Assembly: GCF_000485595.1 (NCBI RefSeq)
Contig: NW_014577178.1
Span: 175,535 to 198,614 of the forward strand
Length of the DNA: 23,080 nt
From: Priapulus caudatus
Taxonomy: Eukaryota; Priapulida; Priapulimorpha; Priapulimorphida; Priapulidae
Direction of reading: 5' to 3'
Below the pieces are notes generated by a model. That model was not told the origin of the DNA and did not search any database. It was given only the letters and a program-made list of their open reading frames with translations. The position numbers and the translations under genes are program-made. Shown piece by piece: positions 1 through 10,599 of the stretch; positions within the stretch are counted from its first letter, which is position 1, and the number at the start of each line of letters is the position of its first letter.

Positions 1-120
1 TGTGAGTGTGCGCGCGCGTGTGTTTGTGTTTGCATGTGTGTGGGTGTGTGTGTATGTGCGTATATACGCGCGTGTGTGTATGTGCGTGCGAGCGCGCGTT
101 TGCGTGTACTCGTATATAGG
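1..120. repeat. GT-rich degenerate simple repeat
   Basis: Alternating TG/CG dinucleotides dominate, broken by TATA and CGCG steps. It runs in from the left edge, so its full length is unknown. Confidence 0.8.
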
Positions 121-1526
121 CGCATGTGTAATTCTTCAATACAGGTGACTTGAAAGCGCCGCGCTCGCGTACGGTGTAAACAGGCCACGCCGAGCACAGC
201 ATAGGTTACACAATCCGCAACGACAACACGCAGCCGCGGCGGCGTTCACCTCGTTGACGCCTCACCCTGGGAGCGGTGACGACACAAAGACGCGTCAACG
301 GTTACGGATGTGGGAGCGGATTCCGACCTGATGGCCCTTATCGCGGGATGGGTTCGACGAAGCGTTGCTCGTTAGGAAGGCGGACGTGAATTGTTGCGTT
401 GGTAAGAAAATACACGTCGGTAAGCGTTAGAGTACAACGCGCCTACGTGCGTACGGCCAGCAGTGTTTATACGCAGGCATCACGTTGCAAAATAATCCCA
501 AATCAGCAAATCACCATATTTACGCAGAGTTTCTTGATTTTACTAATATATCGTTAGCTCTCACACTATATCTTCTAATATATATTGTGTTTTTTGTCGT
601 AATATCCTGGTGATATTGTGTTTGTTTGTAGAAAAACAATTCATTCGTTCAATCCTCATAGAACGCATTTTAAGGAGAAACTATAATTGGGATAAGTTGT
701 AATAACCGATTCTTGGTTTATCAATGTAACAATGAAAACGACTTTATTATTTAACTTTTGATACCTTGCCTCCGCCATATGGAAATTAACAGGGACAAAT
801 CAACAGAAATATACGATTTATTCGCAAAATATTGAAATGTGCATACACTTAGATGGGCTTACGCATATACTACTTAGATAAACTGCTGCTAGATGCTGTA
901 TAAACTGTTATATATAATCAAGAGCTCATAATAGAGAGTTCATCTCTATTGTGAGCTCTTAATATAATGCAGGTATACAAGAGTAATACGGGAAGATTCA
1001 GCAGATGATGTAGCGGATATGTAAAAGCCAATTATGTTCATCTCGCAGCCGCCATTTTGCATATGGTTTAGGTGAATCTTTTCACTTATACACGCATAGC
1101 GTAACTACTGCATCTTGAATGTACACAATTCTGGAATGTAGATGCAATTAATCGAGTCGTCTCAAAACCTAGCGAATAGACATGACGTGACGCGACACGC
1201 ATGCAGTGATGCAAACTGACAGGTGAAGAACTATTCTCTTCCCATCAATCGCTGACAACGACCGACGCAGCCAAACGACAACAGCTCCGTCCGCGACTCT
1301 CACGGTCGGCAGGCTGGCCGACGCGATCGTTATTAGCAGACAAGCTCATCGCAAATATGTTTGTTGTTTAGACGCTGACTCGCTTTTGTATGCGCACGCG
1401 ATTGCGTCGTTACTTTGTCGGCGTCGGAATTTCTTCATGAATGCGCGTTTATTGTCGCAAAAAACCGGTTACGAACATTGCACGAATAGGATGTATGTAA
1501 GCATAATTATTGTTTGGGCATCCGAT
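121..1526. other. upstream intergenic DNA, no gene seen
   Basis: No reading frame with credible codon content or paired splice sites was found on either strand. The stretch is mixed: GC-richer at 150-440 and 1180-1440, AT-rich between. The only structured item I see is the foldback at 914-968. The part next to 1527 may hold distal control elements of gene A. Confidence 0.5.
914..968. repeat. imperfect foldback palindrome (copy 1)
   Basis: The core arms 921-937 and 943-959 (AGAGCTCATAATAGAGA and its near-complement) pair over 17 bp with one mismatch around a 5-base loop. Weaker AT-rich pairing extends to about 914 and 968. The left arm resembles the arm of the perfect palindrome at 21657-21715: both contain ATCAAGAG, then CATAATAGA. 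This suggests one short foldback or MITE-like family. No transposase is present. Confidence 0.65.
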
Positions 1527-1570
1527 GGATGACTAATTCCGCATCATCAGGATGTCGCTGAGCTATATAA
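1527..1570 (+). promoter_or_regulatory. core promoter of ZP gene A: conserved block plus TATA box
   Basis: TATATAA lies at 1564-1570. Just upstream, 1527-1554 is a 28-bp block matching 8294-8321 of gene B, with TGACTAAT and GCATCAT as its clearest parts. TGACTAA resembles an AP-1/bZIP half-palindrome, and the B copy has TGAGTAA. The surrounding intergenic DNA shows no such match, so selection on this block or recent duplication explains it. The start site should lie about 25-35 bp past the TATA box. Confidence 0.65.
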
Positions 1571-1587
1571 GATGCTGCTCGTGATTC

Positions 1588-1652
1588 GAGTTCCGTACTT
1601 GATCTCAGGTCTGCAGCTGCCAGGGAGAATTCGACACAGAAACACTCATTCG
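1588..1652 (+). other. non-coding exon 1 of ZP gene A (5' UTR)
   Basis: The 5' limit is estimated from the TATA position. The 3' limit is the strong donor GTAAGT at 1653. Gene B has a matching segment sharing GAGTTC, GCTGC and ATTCG immediately before its donor. There is no ATG between the estimated start site and the donor. Splicing joins it to the exon at 2151, also without an ATG before the proposed start. Confidence 0.55.
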
Positions 1653-2179
1653 GTAAGTGAAGTTAGCTCACGTTTTCATGATGCACTGTTTTTTATGGAT
1701 GTGCAAAGGCATGTATTAGTGTGAACTTATATGTATATACTGTACTTCACGTATCTTATATTCTACGCGTAACTTCATGGTGGAACTCTAGCTATATCTG
1801 TAACAAATATAGCGAGAAGGATTGAGTTGGTGCACACATGATTGCATCTTTCTTGCTAACATTTTCTTTAACATTTTTAAAACGTTTTTTAAAAAGCCTG
1901 ACGGTCGTATTACTATATTACATTTTTTACGGATTGATATATTCGCTTATGTGATTATTGGATTGGTCCATATCACGGCTTCGTATGGGTGGTCAATATC
2001 AATGTGACCAGTGAAACTATGTCACGTTACTAGGGAAGTTATTCATGGTCAACAGTATGTGGTAGATATAGCGCGACTGAATCATAATTACGTTCTTTAT
2101 AAATTCATGATTTCACGTTTTTATGCACGGTTTATGTCTTACCTTTGCAGGTATAGACCTGAACGTACGATAGGAAGTG

Positions 2180-4787
2180 ATGGCTCGCCAAATAATCCTA
2201 CTATTGTTGAGCATGGTAAGAATTATTTCTGTCTAATGCTGTTTTCTTCATGTTAATTGAAAGTAGGTACGTCTACCATAATGTTTTGCATAAAAATACA
2301 CAAGCTCTATAAACACCAACCATTAGTCTATGTAATCAAAATGAATGCGACCAAACGGTGTGTAATATTAGTTCTATTCGTCGTATATAGATTGTGCTTT
2401 CGTGGGCTGACGAAGCATACATTGAGCATTACTACACGACCACTGAGGAACCATATCCCGATCACTACACGACCACTGAATATCCAGACCATCACGATTA
2501 TGAGACAACTACCTATGACCCATGGCTGCCCGAGGAGCCAGAAGATAACAAACTCGTTGGTATGTATTTGCTAATTAGCACAATTCTCTCGTCGTTTTAA
2601 CTATGAAATCAATTTCCACGAAAGTAGGATAGTTGATTTCGTGTTTAGCATTTTACATTCCACTCTTTATCTGACTATTCACGTATCATTCTGCCTATTC
2701 ATAGCTTGATATCACAATTTAACGTATAAATTCGACAATGCTATTCATTTCGAACGACATTGCAATTAAATCTTGGCTTAATTTGCAGATGTTGATGTCA
2801 ACTGTGACATTTACGACCATGAGATGAAGGTGAAGCTAGGATTTGAACACGGATTTGACGGAGTTGTCTACACCAGGAATCACTACGGCGATAGCTCATG
2901 CAGGGTGTCTGGAGATGGGACAAAGTTCGTGCACTTTGACATCTCAATGGAAAAATGTGGAACAACAAACAAAGCGATGGTTCGTATATTTATATTATTA
3001 TCTTGATGATTCAAGGAACACGTTATATATCATTTCTAAAGCTGTGACAATGCCGATAATTTCGTCACTAGTAACCTCGATAAACATGATGACATTGACG
3101 CTGTTAACGATCATGCCAATAATAATTGTCATCGATGCAATTTCATGTGTTGCAACACGATAGCTATACTTATGTTAATGCTTTTCTGTACGACAGTCTG
3201 ACGAAGAATACGCTTCACACCGAGCTGAGAATGTAATCGTCATTATGAAGAAAGACTGGGGATTCTTGGATGGCTTGGACGAATTTTACACAGTCAGGTG
3301 TGAATTCAGCGGAATGAGAGCAAGAACTGTGAACTACGATCTCGCAGTCCCGTAAGCACTATCTCTATTATAAGCACGCTCACAGAAATTCGCGCGCGCA
3401 TGCACGAACACAAGTGCGCTCACATCATATGTAAATTATGTATAATATTACATGTTTGCTATAATGTTTATAATACTAATGATGGTTGAATAATTAGTTA
3501 GGTCTTTATATAGCTCGATATCATAGACGATTGAAAAAAGTTTAAACTTTCGTATGCTCAGGCACGCCCGCGCGCACTAACTACATGGCTCATATCTTTC
3601 TGATATAAAAAAAAGGCTCATAATAAGTATATGAGTTTAATCATTTAGAACGTTTCATTTATTTAACTCGTCCTTTTAGATTATCGCACGAAGTTTCAAC
3701 CTTGGAGACAGCAACAGTTGCACTGCCTTCCTGCTGGATGCAAATCGTCAAGGGCAAGGATCCACTGGACGGCGGAACCAGCGAGTTGAATCTCGGAGAC
3801 ACTGCTACCCTGGTCGTATATCTGCATGACAGTTGTAAGTATACATTCTTCATGAACCGATATTGAAAACATATTGCTTCGCTTGACATGGAAATTCTGG
3901 GGAAAATATGTTGTAAATAATTAAGCTTAGACATTTATAGTAAACATTGACACAGTAATTTATCTTAACTATATATAAATCTAACATATATATATATGTA
4001 TATATAAATCTAACATATATATATATGTATGTATCTGTGTGTGTGTATATATGTGAATAATTTCCTGCTTCAGATTACTTCGACCTGAGTGTCAGCAACT
4101 GCTATGCTTACGATCGTTTCGACCATTACGGTGGGAAGCATACAACGGTTGACCTGATCAATGACGACGGGTATATATACTTACTTATATTTATGTTGAA
4201 AGCTTCAGTGTCTCACTTTATCTATTTAATTCTCAACTAACCATCGTATCATGTATTATGTATGGATTCTTTTAATAACACAAACCATTTTATAGCCTGA
4301 GAAAATGGTCATGCAAATTTCATATATCCGTATGATATGTACATGCACGCTTGTCAACACAATATATAATTTGAAACTTTACATGAACTATGCATTTTTT
4401 AAATTTTGATTATTGGACTTCAGTAAGTAGGAAGTCTCAGTCTGCCTTATTATTATAGAATAATAAATAAAATATTTTCTAAATGTTTTTTCAGATGCTC
4501 TGCAAATAAAAGGCTGGTCGGTGAACCAATCCACACGCGCAAGTTGCAGTCGGGCCAGACGGCATGGTTCTTCCACTTTAGAGCATTCCGGTTCCCGGAC
4601 GAGGAAAACGTGTACTTCCAATGCCAATGTAACGTGTGTTACCACAATTGTTACCAGGTGAGTCTACCGATAGCTTATAAGAAGTTACACACCATATTTA
4701 TATATTACAACGGCACGTTCGTTATTTGATAGACGACGGAAAATGCATAGATAAACATAGATATACAATAGAGATACAATTTGATTG

Positions 4788-4840
<53 letters not shown>

Positions 4841-5378
4841 AAAAGAGAGAGAGAAAGAGAAAGAGAGAGAGAAAGAGAAAGAGAGAGAGAGAGAGAGAGA
4901 TAAGAGCAGACGAGAGAGGAGAGGAAAGAGAGAGAGTGAGAGAGGAGAGAGAGAGAGAGAGAGAGAGCAGAGAGGCAGAGAGCGAGAGAGAGAGAGAGGA
5001 GAGAAAGCGGAAGGTAGCACACAGAACACAAAGCGGTGTAGGAAATAAAGAGCAACTACATAATATCATCGAGTAAGCTATTATACTTTTTACTCCTGAT
5101 AATGATATGCATCGGTCATGATTTTTTATATGTCATGTATTTTTTCTTAACAGCCCACGTGCAATGGAGACAGAGTGCACAGGTACAAACGTGAGGCCGT
5201 GGAGACAGACATTAACGCGGAAACGGCACGAATGCAAGCCAAGGAATCTGAAGCCGTCAGAGAAGAATGGATGTGTACAAACAGCGTCACTATCATGCTG
5301 CGAAGCAATCCGGATGCGGAATTTGCTGGTTCGGGACAGCGGCCGACGAAAACGAAGAAATCCAAAATAAATCTATGA
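2180..5378 (+). CDS. secreted ZP-domain protein, gene A (complete, spliced)
   Basis: Coding exons: 2180-2215 (exon begins 2151), 2391-2559, 2789-2979, 3197-3351, 3680-3834, 4074-4170, 4495-4657, 5154-5378. All phases join and give 396 residues. The start is chosen because it yields a signal peptide (MARQIILLLLSM then IVLSWA, cleavage probably after A18). Residues 22-60 are a linker with YTTTE repeats. The ZP module starts near D69: ZP-N cysteines C74, C106, C125 and C167; ZP-C from about 196 with C202, C245, C269, C311, C313, C316, C320 and C325. A furin-type RYKR lies at 332-335. The 61-residue tail has no transmembrane segment, and I see no N-glycosylation sequon. ZP modules polymerise into extracellular filaments, so an egg-coat, cuticle or mucus-matrix role is likely but unproven. 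The exon 4 donor (GTTCGT) and exon 5 acceptor are weak. Family call is firm; exact role is not. Confidence 0.88.
3971..4028. repeat. 2 x 29-bp AT-rich tandem repeat in intron 6 of gene A
   Basis: The unit containing AAATCTAACATATATA occurs at 3971-3999 and again exactly at 4000-4028, followed by a short GT run. It is absent from the matching intron of gene B, so it arose after the duplication or was lost there. Confidence 0.85.
4791..5011. repeat. GA-rich microsatellite in intron 8 of gene A
   Basis: Purine-only DNA, mostly (GA)n with AAAGA interruptions. It makes long meaningless Arg-Glu and Leu-Ser reading frames. Intron 8 of gene B also carries a purine-rich array, but with a GATAGA unit. 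Confidence 0.95.
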
Positions 5379-6196
5379 TGGGTCAGCGAGTCTGTATGTC
5401 CTAAAGTAGCATATCCATCGTGGGAGGCGGTTATTGTGGCAGTCTATTGTCATTGGCCTTGATTACCGTAATCTTCGCTGTGTCCGTTTGAGACTATCGA
5501 CAAAGAGGTAGATGACAAGATCGGGTCCTTTCCCAGTATTAACTCCTGATGAGTAACTATTTCAGTATTCTGGTGTGTGTCATCTTATAAAGACCAGGCG
5601 ACGAGCGAAGCATGATAGTGGTGTGATATACTCAAATGATGCTGTACATAATCGGCCTATGATCCAGTGGAGTTGAAGTAATCACAGCTAAGTCTTTAGT
5701 GAAGCGTCAAACTCAAATGAATACTGGAACGGATTTTCGTGACACGTCAGTAAACGTATGGGAACGGTGTTGATGTAAATAATCTGTTGCGCGAATCATC
5801 CTCTGATCGCTCAAAAATTTTGAAATATAGTCTCCTTGATAATATTTACTATACAAGCATATACATGTCGTGTATGGTTATTGGACATATATATTATATG
5901 TCGTGCAATGCGAATTACTTGGTTCTATTGAATTAGCAATAGTAGTAATAATAAGATGTTTTATTTTAATTTAAGTAGATGATTAGCCTAAAAGATTACA
6001 GACATAAAGGTTAGTTACCGTTAAGTAGCGTAGATGTATATATTATAAACAATTGTGATTTGATATGCAATATTTTTGTATTCAAATGTAATCTAAAAGG
6101 GGGGCTAATGTGCTTATGAACCATTGTAAATATGATTATTATTTTGATACTAATAACAACCATATGTATTGCTATCGAATCACTGAATTTGATCAA
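5379..6196 (+). other. probable 3' UTR and downstream flank of gene A
   Basis: No coding potential is evident. An AATAAA overlaps the end of the coding sequence (5366-5371) and would be too early. The next well-placed AATAAA is at 6197, making a 3' UTR of about 0.8 kb possible. The end site is inferred, not shown. Confidence 0.35.
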
Positions 6197-6202
6197 AATA
6201 AA
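6197..6202 (+). other. candidate polyadenylation signal AATAAA for gene A
   Basis: It is a canonical hexamer in AT-rich DNA downstream of the stop codon. Such hexamers occur by chance in AT-rich DNA, so support is modest. Confidence 0.3.
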
Positions 6203-8293
6203 GTATCGCAAGTCAAGTATATACCATATTGATAATATATTTTATATCTGTGGTGGCAAACGATATAGCTATATTGTTATGTACACATACATTCCACTGC
6301 ACAAACTTCAATAAGCCAGCGTCATTTCGGTAGGCACTCCACAGCCTTTTTGCATCCTGCATGCACTTCTCTTGTCTCTTCTGTGTCTTTCTCTCTCGCT
6401 CACCGAACACACAGCACACCACACACATCACGACCACAGAGCAACCACACACCACGACGACCACACACGAACACACGAGGCTCACACATCACACACACAG
6501 CCATCACACTACTCACACTCCTCTTACAGGCTAGGTTATGAGCTGTTTATATGCGTCATTAAGGGATTATTAGGACGGCGATAAACAGAAACAAACTACA
6601 CGCATGCTGGTGCTATCCTTCCATGCAATAGAAAATTTATGACAATAGATAATTGTCGATTATCAACCTACATTTACTGCGTAAATTTCGCCAAAGTTAT
6701 TACGACATTTTAGCACCCATGTAGTACTCCCTAGTATATTAGCTAATATTTCGATTGGTTTATGAATGTAGGGCCTATATACGCCTAGGAATATGCACAG
6801 AAAGTATACCATGACGTGTAGAGTTATTCATCAATCATTGACCTTTCACTTGGACTTTCTTGATATATAGCCATTTAACGTCTATCAATAGCAATACATT
6901 GGAATTTAGGGTTAATTGGTGATGAAAACACGGCGAATTGTACGAATTTCATAGCGCAACGTATAACATAGGTTTTAACCATTTGCACCACGCAAAATAA
7001 TAGTTAAAAATATAATGAAAATAAAACGCTAAAAATATGTTTAAACCGTTTATGCGCACATTACAACGTTTATTGCAATTCTTGCAAAACATGTACTTGA
7101 ATAATCACGAGAAACACGCTAAAAAGCAAAAATAATATTAAAATACATTAATCCGAAATTTACCTGTCTAGTATTTGTTGAAAACTACAAAGAATTCAAA
7201 TAGCAAAGCAAAGTAAGTCCATATACAGAGCCAACGAATAAGATGTTATAGGTGTATAATGTTAGAGATAGGGGACGAAATTATAAAATGGCAAGATATA
7301 ATGTACCGAATAGCGGAATCTGCCTGCATATTCATGCGTGAGCGTTATCCGCTATTTGACCTTCCATGCGGATGACGAGCACGTCCCTATTTCACATACA
7401 CACACAGAATCCACTCGGCCGTCAGGAGTCGCGTGGACGCTCGCATAGTTTATTAGAGGTTAGAGAGTCAAATGCGATTGTCTGTAATTCATTTAGGTTG
7501 GAAATGTGTTAGCGTTATGGTTAACGCAGTGAGAAAACGTTAGGATTCGTTGTCAATAGTGAACAATGAACGAACCCACTCCGGAGACAGTTCATTCATT
7601 GGATCATGAAGCAGTTCCTGAGACAGACATGAGATTTCTCAACGTATAATGTCTAATTCATTACCTCAGTAGCTGTTAGAAAATAAGTCGTCAATAAGAA
7701 CCCAAAACTGTTTGCGACAGAATAAATTATTTGTTTTTCAATGCCAATGTCATACCACCAGTGAAATGTGTACATAAAATATGAATGTCATAAGCTTGTA
7801 AGCATTTAGCTTGAACATCCCGTGCTGGGGAATTATTTGCCAATATTATGTTATATTGCAATTAAAATATGGCTGGGGTAGCACAACCACGCCGGCGACG
7901 TGTAGTTTAGAACAGAGTATAGTAGTAAGTGAAAACAAGGATCGTCAGCGATAGACGCGGACAAGCGACAACAACGTTGGCGATGTCCATTCCCACACAC
8001 CGCGTCAGCCACGACGCTGCGTCTTATTCTGAGTAACCTTGTTACACGCATTGAATTCACGCTGGCTACATCCATCCAGCGCACGTATTTGTGCACAGTA
8101 AAGCGACAACAACGATGTTACTATCCAAGCATGTCTCCAGATATAGATAATGCGGCCGCACCCACTTCTACCTCCTATGTAAACTACAACTAACACTAGC
8201 CACGGCGCGTTGACTGGTTTTTTGCCTTGTTTTCTTATTAGGCCGCCCCTCATCTGCGGTGTGGATTGTTGAGATTAATTAGCCCCTTAAAAC
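6203..8293. other. intergenic DNA between ZP genes A and B
   Basis: It contains an AC-rich imperfect simple repeat at about 6405-6525. The rest is AT-rich (6600-7260 especially) and then mixed sequence without convincing genes. Short open frames occur, for example from the ATG at 7566 (27 residues, starting MNEPTPETVHSL), without supporting context. Confidence 0.5.
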
Positions 8294-8337
8294 GGATGAG
8301 TAATTTTGCATCATTAAGATGCCACCGGCATATATAA
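8294..8337 (+). promoter_or_regulatory. core promoter of ZP gene B: conserved block plus TATA box
   Basis: TATATAA lies at 8331-8337. The block 8294-8321 aligns with 1527-1554 of gene A: TGAGTAAT replaces TGACTAAT, and GCATCAT and AGATG/GGATG are shared. Spacing from block to TATA is identical (9 bp). The promoter therefore looks preserved although the first coding exons of gene B are damaged. Confidence 0.65.
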
Positions 8338-8372
8338 GATCCTACAGAGACTCACGTTGAGTATTGCTATTT

Positions 8373-8431
8373 GAGTTCTGCGCCTTAGGTAATATCTGCT
8401 GCTACCAGAAGGAACGCAATAACGTTATTCG
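8373..8431 (+). other. non-coding exon 1 of ZP gene B
   Basis: It ends in ATTCG before the donor GTAAGA at 8432, exactly like exon 1 of gene A, and shares GAGTTC and GCTGC blocks in the same order. The 5' limit is estimated. Intron 1 then runs about 2.06 kb, against 498 bp in A, because of an AC array and other inserted DNA. Confidence 0.5.
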
Positions 8432-8523
8432 GTAAGATACTTTTTATTTTTATTGTACACTACAGTCTTTTTCGTTGTTAAAAGCCAAATTCAACATATA
8501 GCTTAATTAATATAGCACGAAGG

Positions 8524-8526
<3 letters not shown>

Positions 8527-8615
<89 letters not shown>
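8527..8615. repeat. (AC)n microsatellite, about 44 perfect units
   Basis: Uninterrupted AC dinucleotides in intron 1 of gene B. The DNA just before it (AATATAGC, then GAAGG) resembles gene A near 1807-1820, where a short GCACACATG sits. The array may therefore have grown from that seed. Confidence 0.98.
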
Positions 8616-8618
<3 letters not shown>

Positions 8619-8715
8619 ATAGGGAGGCAATTTGCTTTTCTATTTCTATTCTATATTCACATTAATGTTCTGTGTTTACAAGTCTACGTTGGAAGGATGC
8701 GTTTTCAATAGACAG

Positions 8716-8911
8716 CAGAAACAAAATCACGCTTCTTTCGTTATCACATTAATATTTTGTCGCAAAATGTGCTGTTGGATCCACAATTGATGCAAATCAA
8801 TAATGAAACTACTTCACAGGCAGACGATACCGGCAATCAACATGGTAACATATTCGAGATTTTCAAATATCCGAATCTGCTAAAAAAGTTCATCGCCTGT
8901 CTTATCTGCTG
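8716..8911 (+). CDS. orphan exon resembling SLC22-type transporter (MFS)
   Basis: An open frame of 66 codons runs from 8712 to 8909 and stops being open exactly upstream of two possible acceptors (CAG at 8715/8718); an inner acceptor lies at 8819. It ends at a strong donor GTGAGT (8912), splitting a Trp codon (TG|G). The translation contains LLDPQLMQINNE and later IFEIFKYPNLLKKFIACLIC. This fits the cytoplasmic loop before transmembrane helix 7 of organic cation/anion transporters, where a pattern like lFrtPnLRkktl...Wf is common. No flanking transporter exons are visible within the window, so it may be a stray duplicated exon inside intron 1 of gene B, or part of a rearranged gene. The family is recalled from memory, not searched. 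Confidence 0.45.
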
Positions 8912-8917
8912 GTGAGT

Positions 8918-9699
8918 ATTTAGCAATCAAGTTAATTAATTTAAATTTAACCGCAATAAAATGCTGTAATTACCGAGGTTTCTGTCCCTTTCTTTATATA
9001 GTTAGAAAAACATTAAGACGTTTCGCTTTTACTGTGGCTGTACAACGTGAATTGAACATGACAATACACAACAATATATTATACACTACTATACTACAGT
9101 TATCTACCAGCTTCAAACAACTCTGCAGTATCTCCGATCGTGATGATCTTAAATAATTAGGGCGTGTTAGGTAAACATCGCTGTGATATATAAAAAAGAC
9201 TAAAAGCATTAATGATAGAGATCGGTATACAAAACGTTGGTTCTAGAATTGTCGTCTATGGTTAGGGTAACGTGAATGTATTTTCAGCATTGTATTACAG
9301 TTAGTGAGCGCTCATCTTTCATCGTGACGTATAGAGAGGGTCTAATGACGTACCATTACGATCATCGATAATCAAACGATACTATTCGATTCTATTTGAT
9401 TCCTTACGTTAAAGTGTGTAAATTACGTGCCATGGGTAATAGTGAGATATCTATTTCTTTTTGTATGTCCTGTTCATTTGCCAATGGATCCGAGAGTTAC
9501 AAAATTCCGAACAAGCGCCACGCATATCTGGCTTGCTATATAGAGTCATAGACGACAAAGCAACATATAATCACAAATGAACCAGTTTAGTAAGTTGCTG
9601 ATTCAAAATTTCCCGACTGCGAACCACCATGCAGGATGTGTTTAAAAATGGCGAACACATCAAGATGTAAACCGACCAGGCTCTCCGACTGTTACCACA
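8918..9699. other. intron 1 of gene B, no feature recognised
   Basis: AT-rich DNA with frequent stops in all frames. I found no further transporter-like or ZP exon here. Confidence 0.45.
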
Positions 9700-10061
9700 C
9701 ACATCGTACTGCAACACACACACACAGCACCACACCACAGCACAGCCAAAACAGCACACAGCACACACACACACCACAGACACACACAACACACGACACA
9801 ACACACCACACACAAATACACACACAGCACGATGCACGCACTCGCACGCCACACACACACACACACCACACACAGCGCACACACACACACACACACGTAC
9901 ACACCCCACACACCCATCACCCACACACACTACGACCCAACCCAACAACTCACACCACACTACACACACAGCACACAGACACACACACACACGACCACAC
10001 ACACGACACCAACACACACACACCTACACCACACACACACACACACACAGTATATTATATA

Positions 10062-10099
<38 letters not shown>

Positions 10100-10195
10100 C
10101 ACACCACACACACACACACACACACATACAAAACCACCAACACACACACACACACCACAACATATAGTATACTATTAATAATATATATATATAAT
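9700..10195. repeat. AC-rich imperfect array with central (TA)n
   Basis: AC dinucleotides, repeatedly broken by an extra C (ACCACAC), fill about 9710-10165, with an AT/TA tract at 10047-10094 and AT again at 10165-10193. Long His/Thr frames here are repeat artefacts. The single-base irregularities could be real decay or sequencing error. Confidence 0.92.
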
Positions 10196-10491
10196 CATGA
10201 TGTAATTAGTGTGCGGCTGCTCGCGGCGACTCGCACGTGTGCCTGGTCGACATCGTGAGGTGCATGGAGTTAAATAAGGAGGATAAAGTAATATATAAAC
10301 AGCTAATCGAGTCTTTAAAAACAAACTTTTGTGTTGGATATTAATGATGTCAGGCCTACGTATTTATTGGCAACATTTAAATCTGTTAGTGAGATTAACG
10401 AAGGTAAAGCCAAAAATAATATCTGTCAATTGATGACGGCCGTGTTTACCCGTTTTTGACAATTTTTTGGTATGTCTCACGGCCTCTGCAG

Positions 10492-10567
10492 GGCCGCGTC
10501 GAAGTGTGATAGCAGACGATTGCGTCGCGCTATATCTCTGTTACTGTTAAGCATGGTAGAGATATCT

Positions 10568-10599
<32 letters not shown>

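Noticed and set aside
1572-1652. ATG at 1572 as the start of gene A
   Set aside because: It lies only 1 bp after the TATA box, upstream of any expected transcription start.
1838-1954. Frame starting MIASFLLTFSLTFL as the signal peptide of gene A
   Set aside because: It lacks a good donor and proper phase, whereas the exon at 2151-2215 gives a signal peptide in phase and is conserved in gene B.
2011-2256. Frame reading through exon 2 as YRPERTIGSDGSP
   Set aside because: It ends in phase 1 and cannot join exon 3 without an immediate stop; the ATG at 2180 in another frame joins perfectly.
4685-5069. Long Leu/Ser and Arg/Glu reading frames on both strands
   Set aside because: They are translations of the GA microsatellite inside intron 8 of gene A.
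9571-10178. 180-residue His/Thr-rich frame and Cys/Val frames opposite
   Set aside because: AC-rich simple repeat has few stop codons, and there is no splice or domain support.
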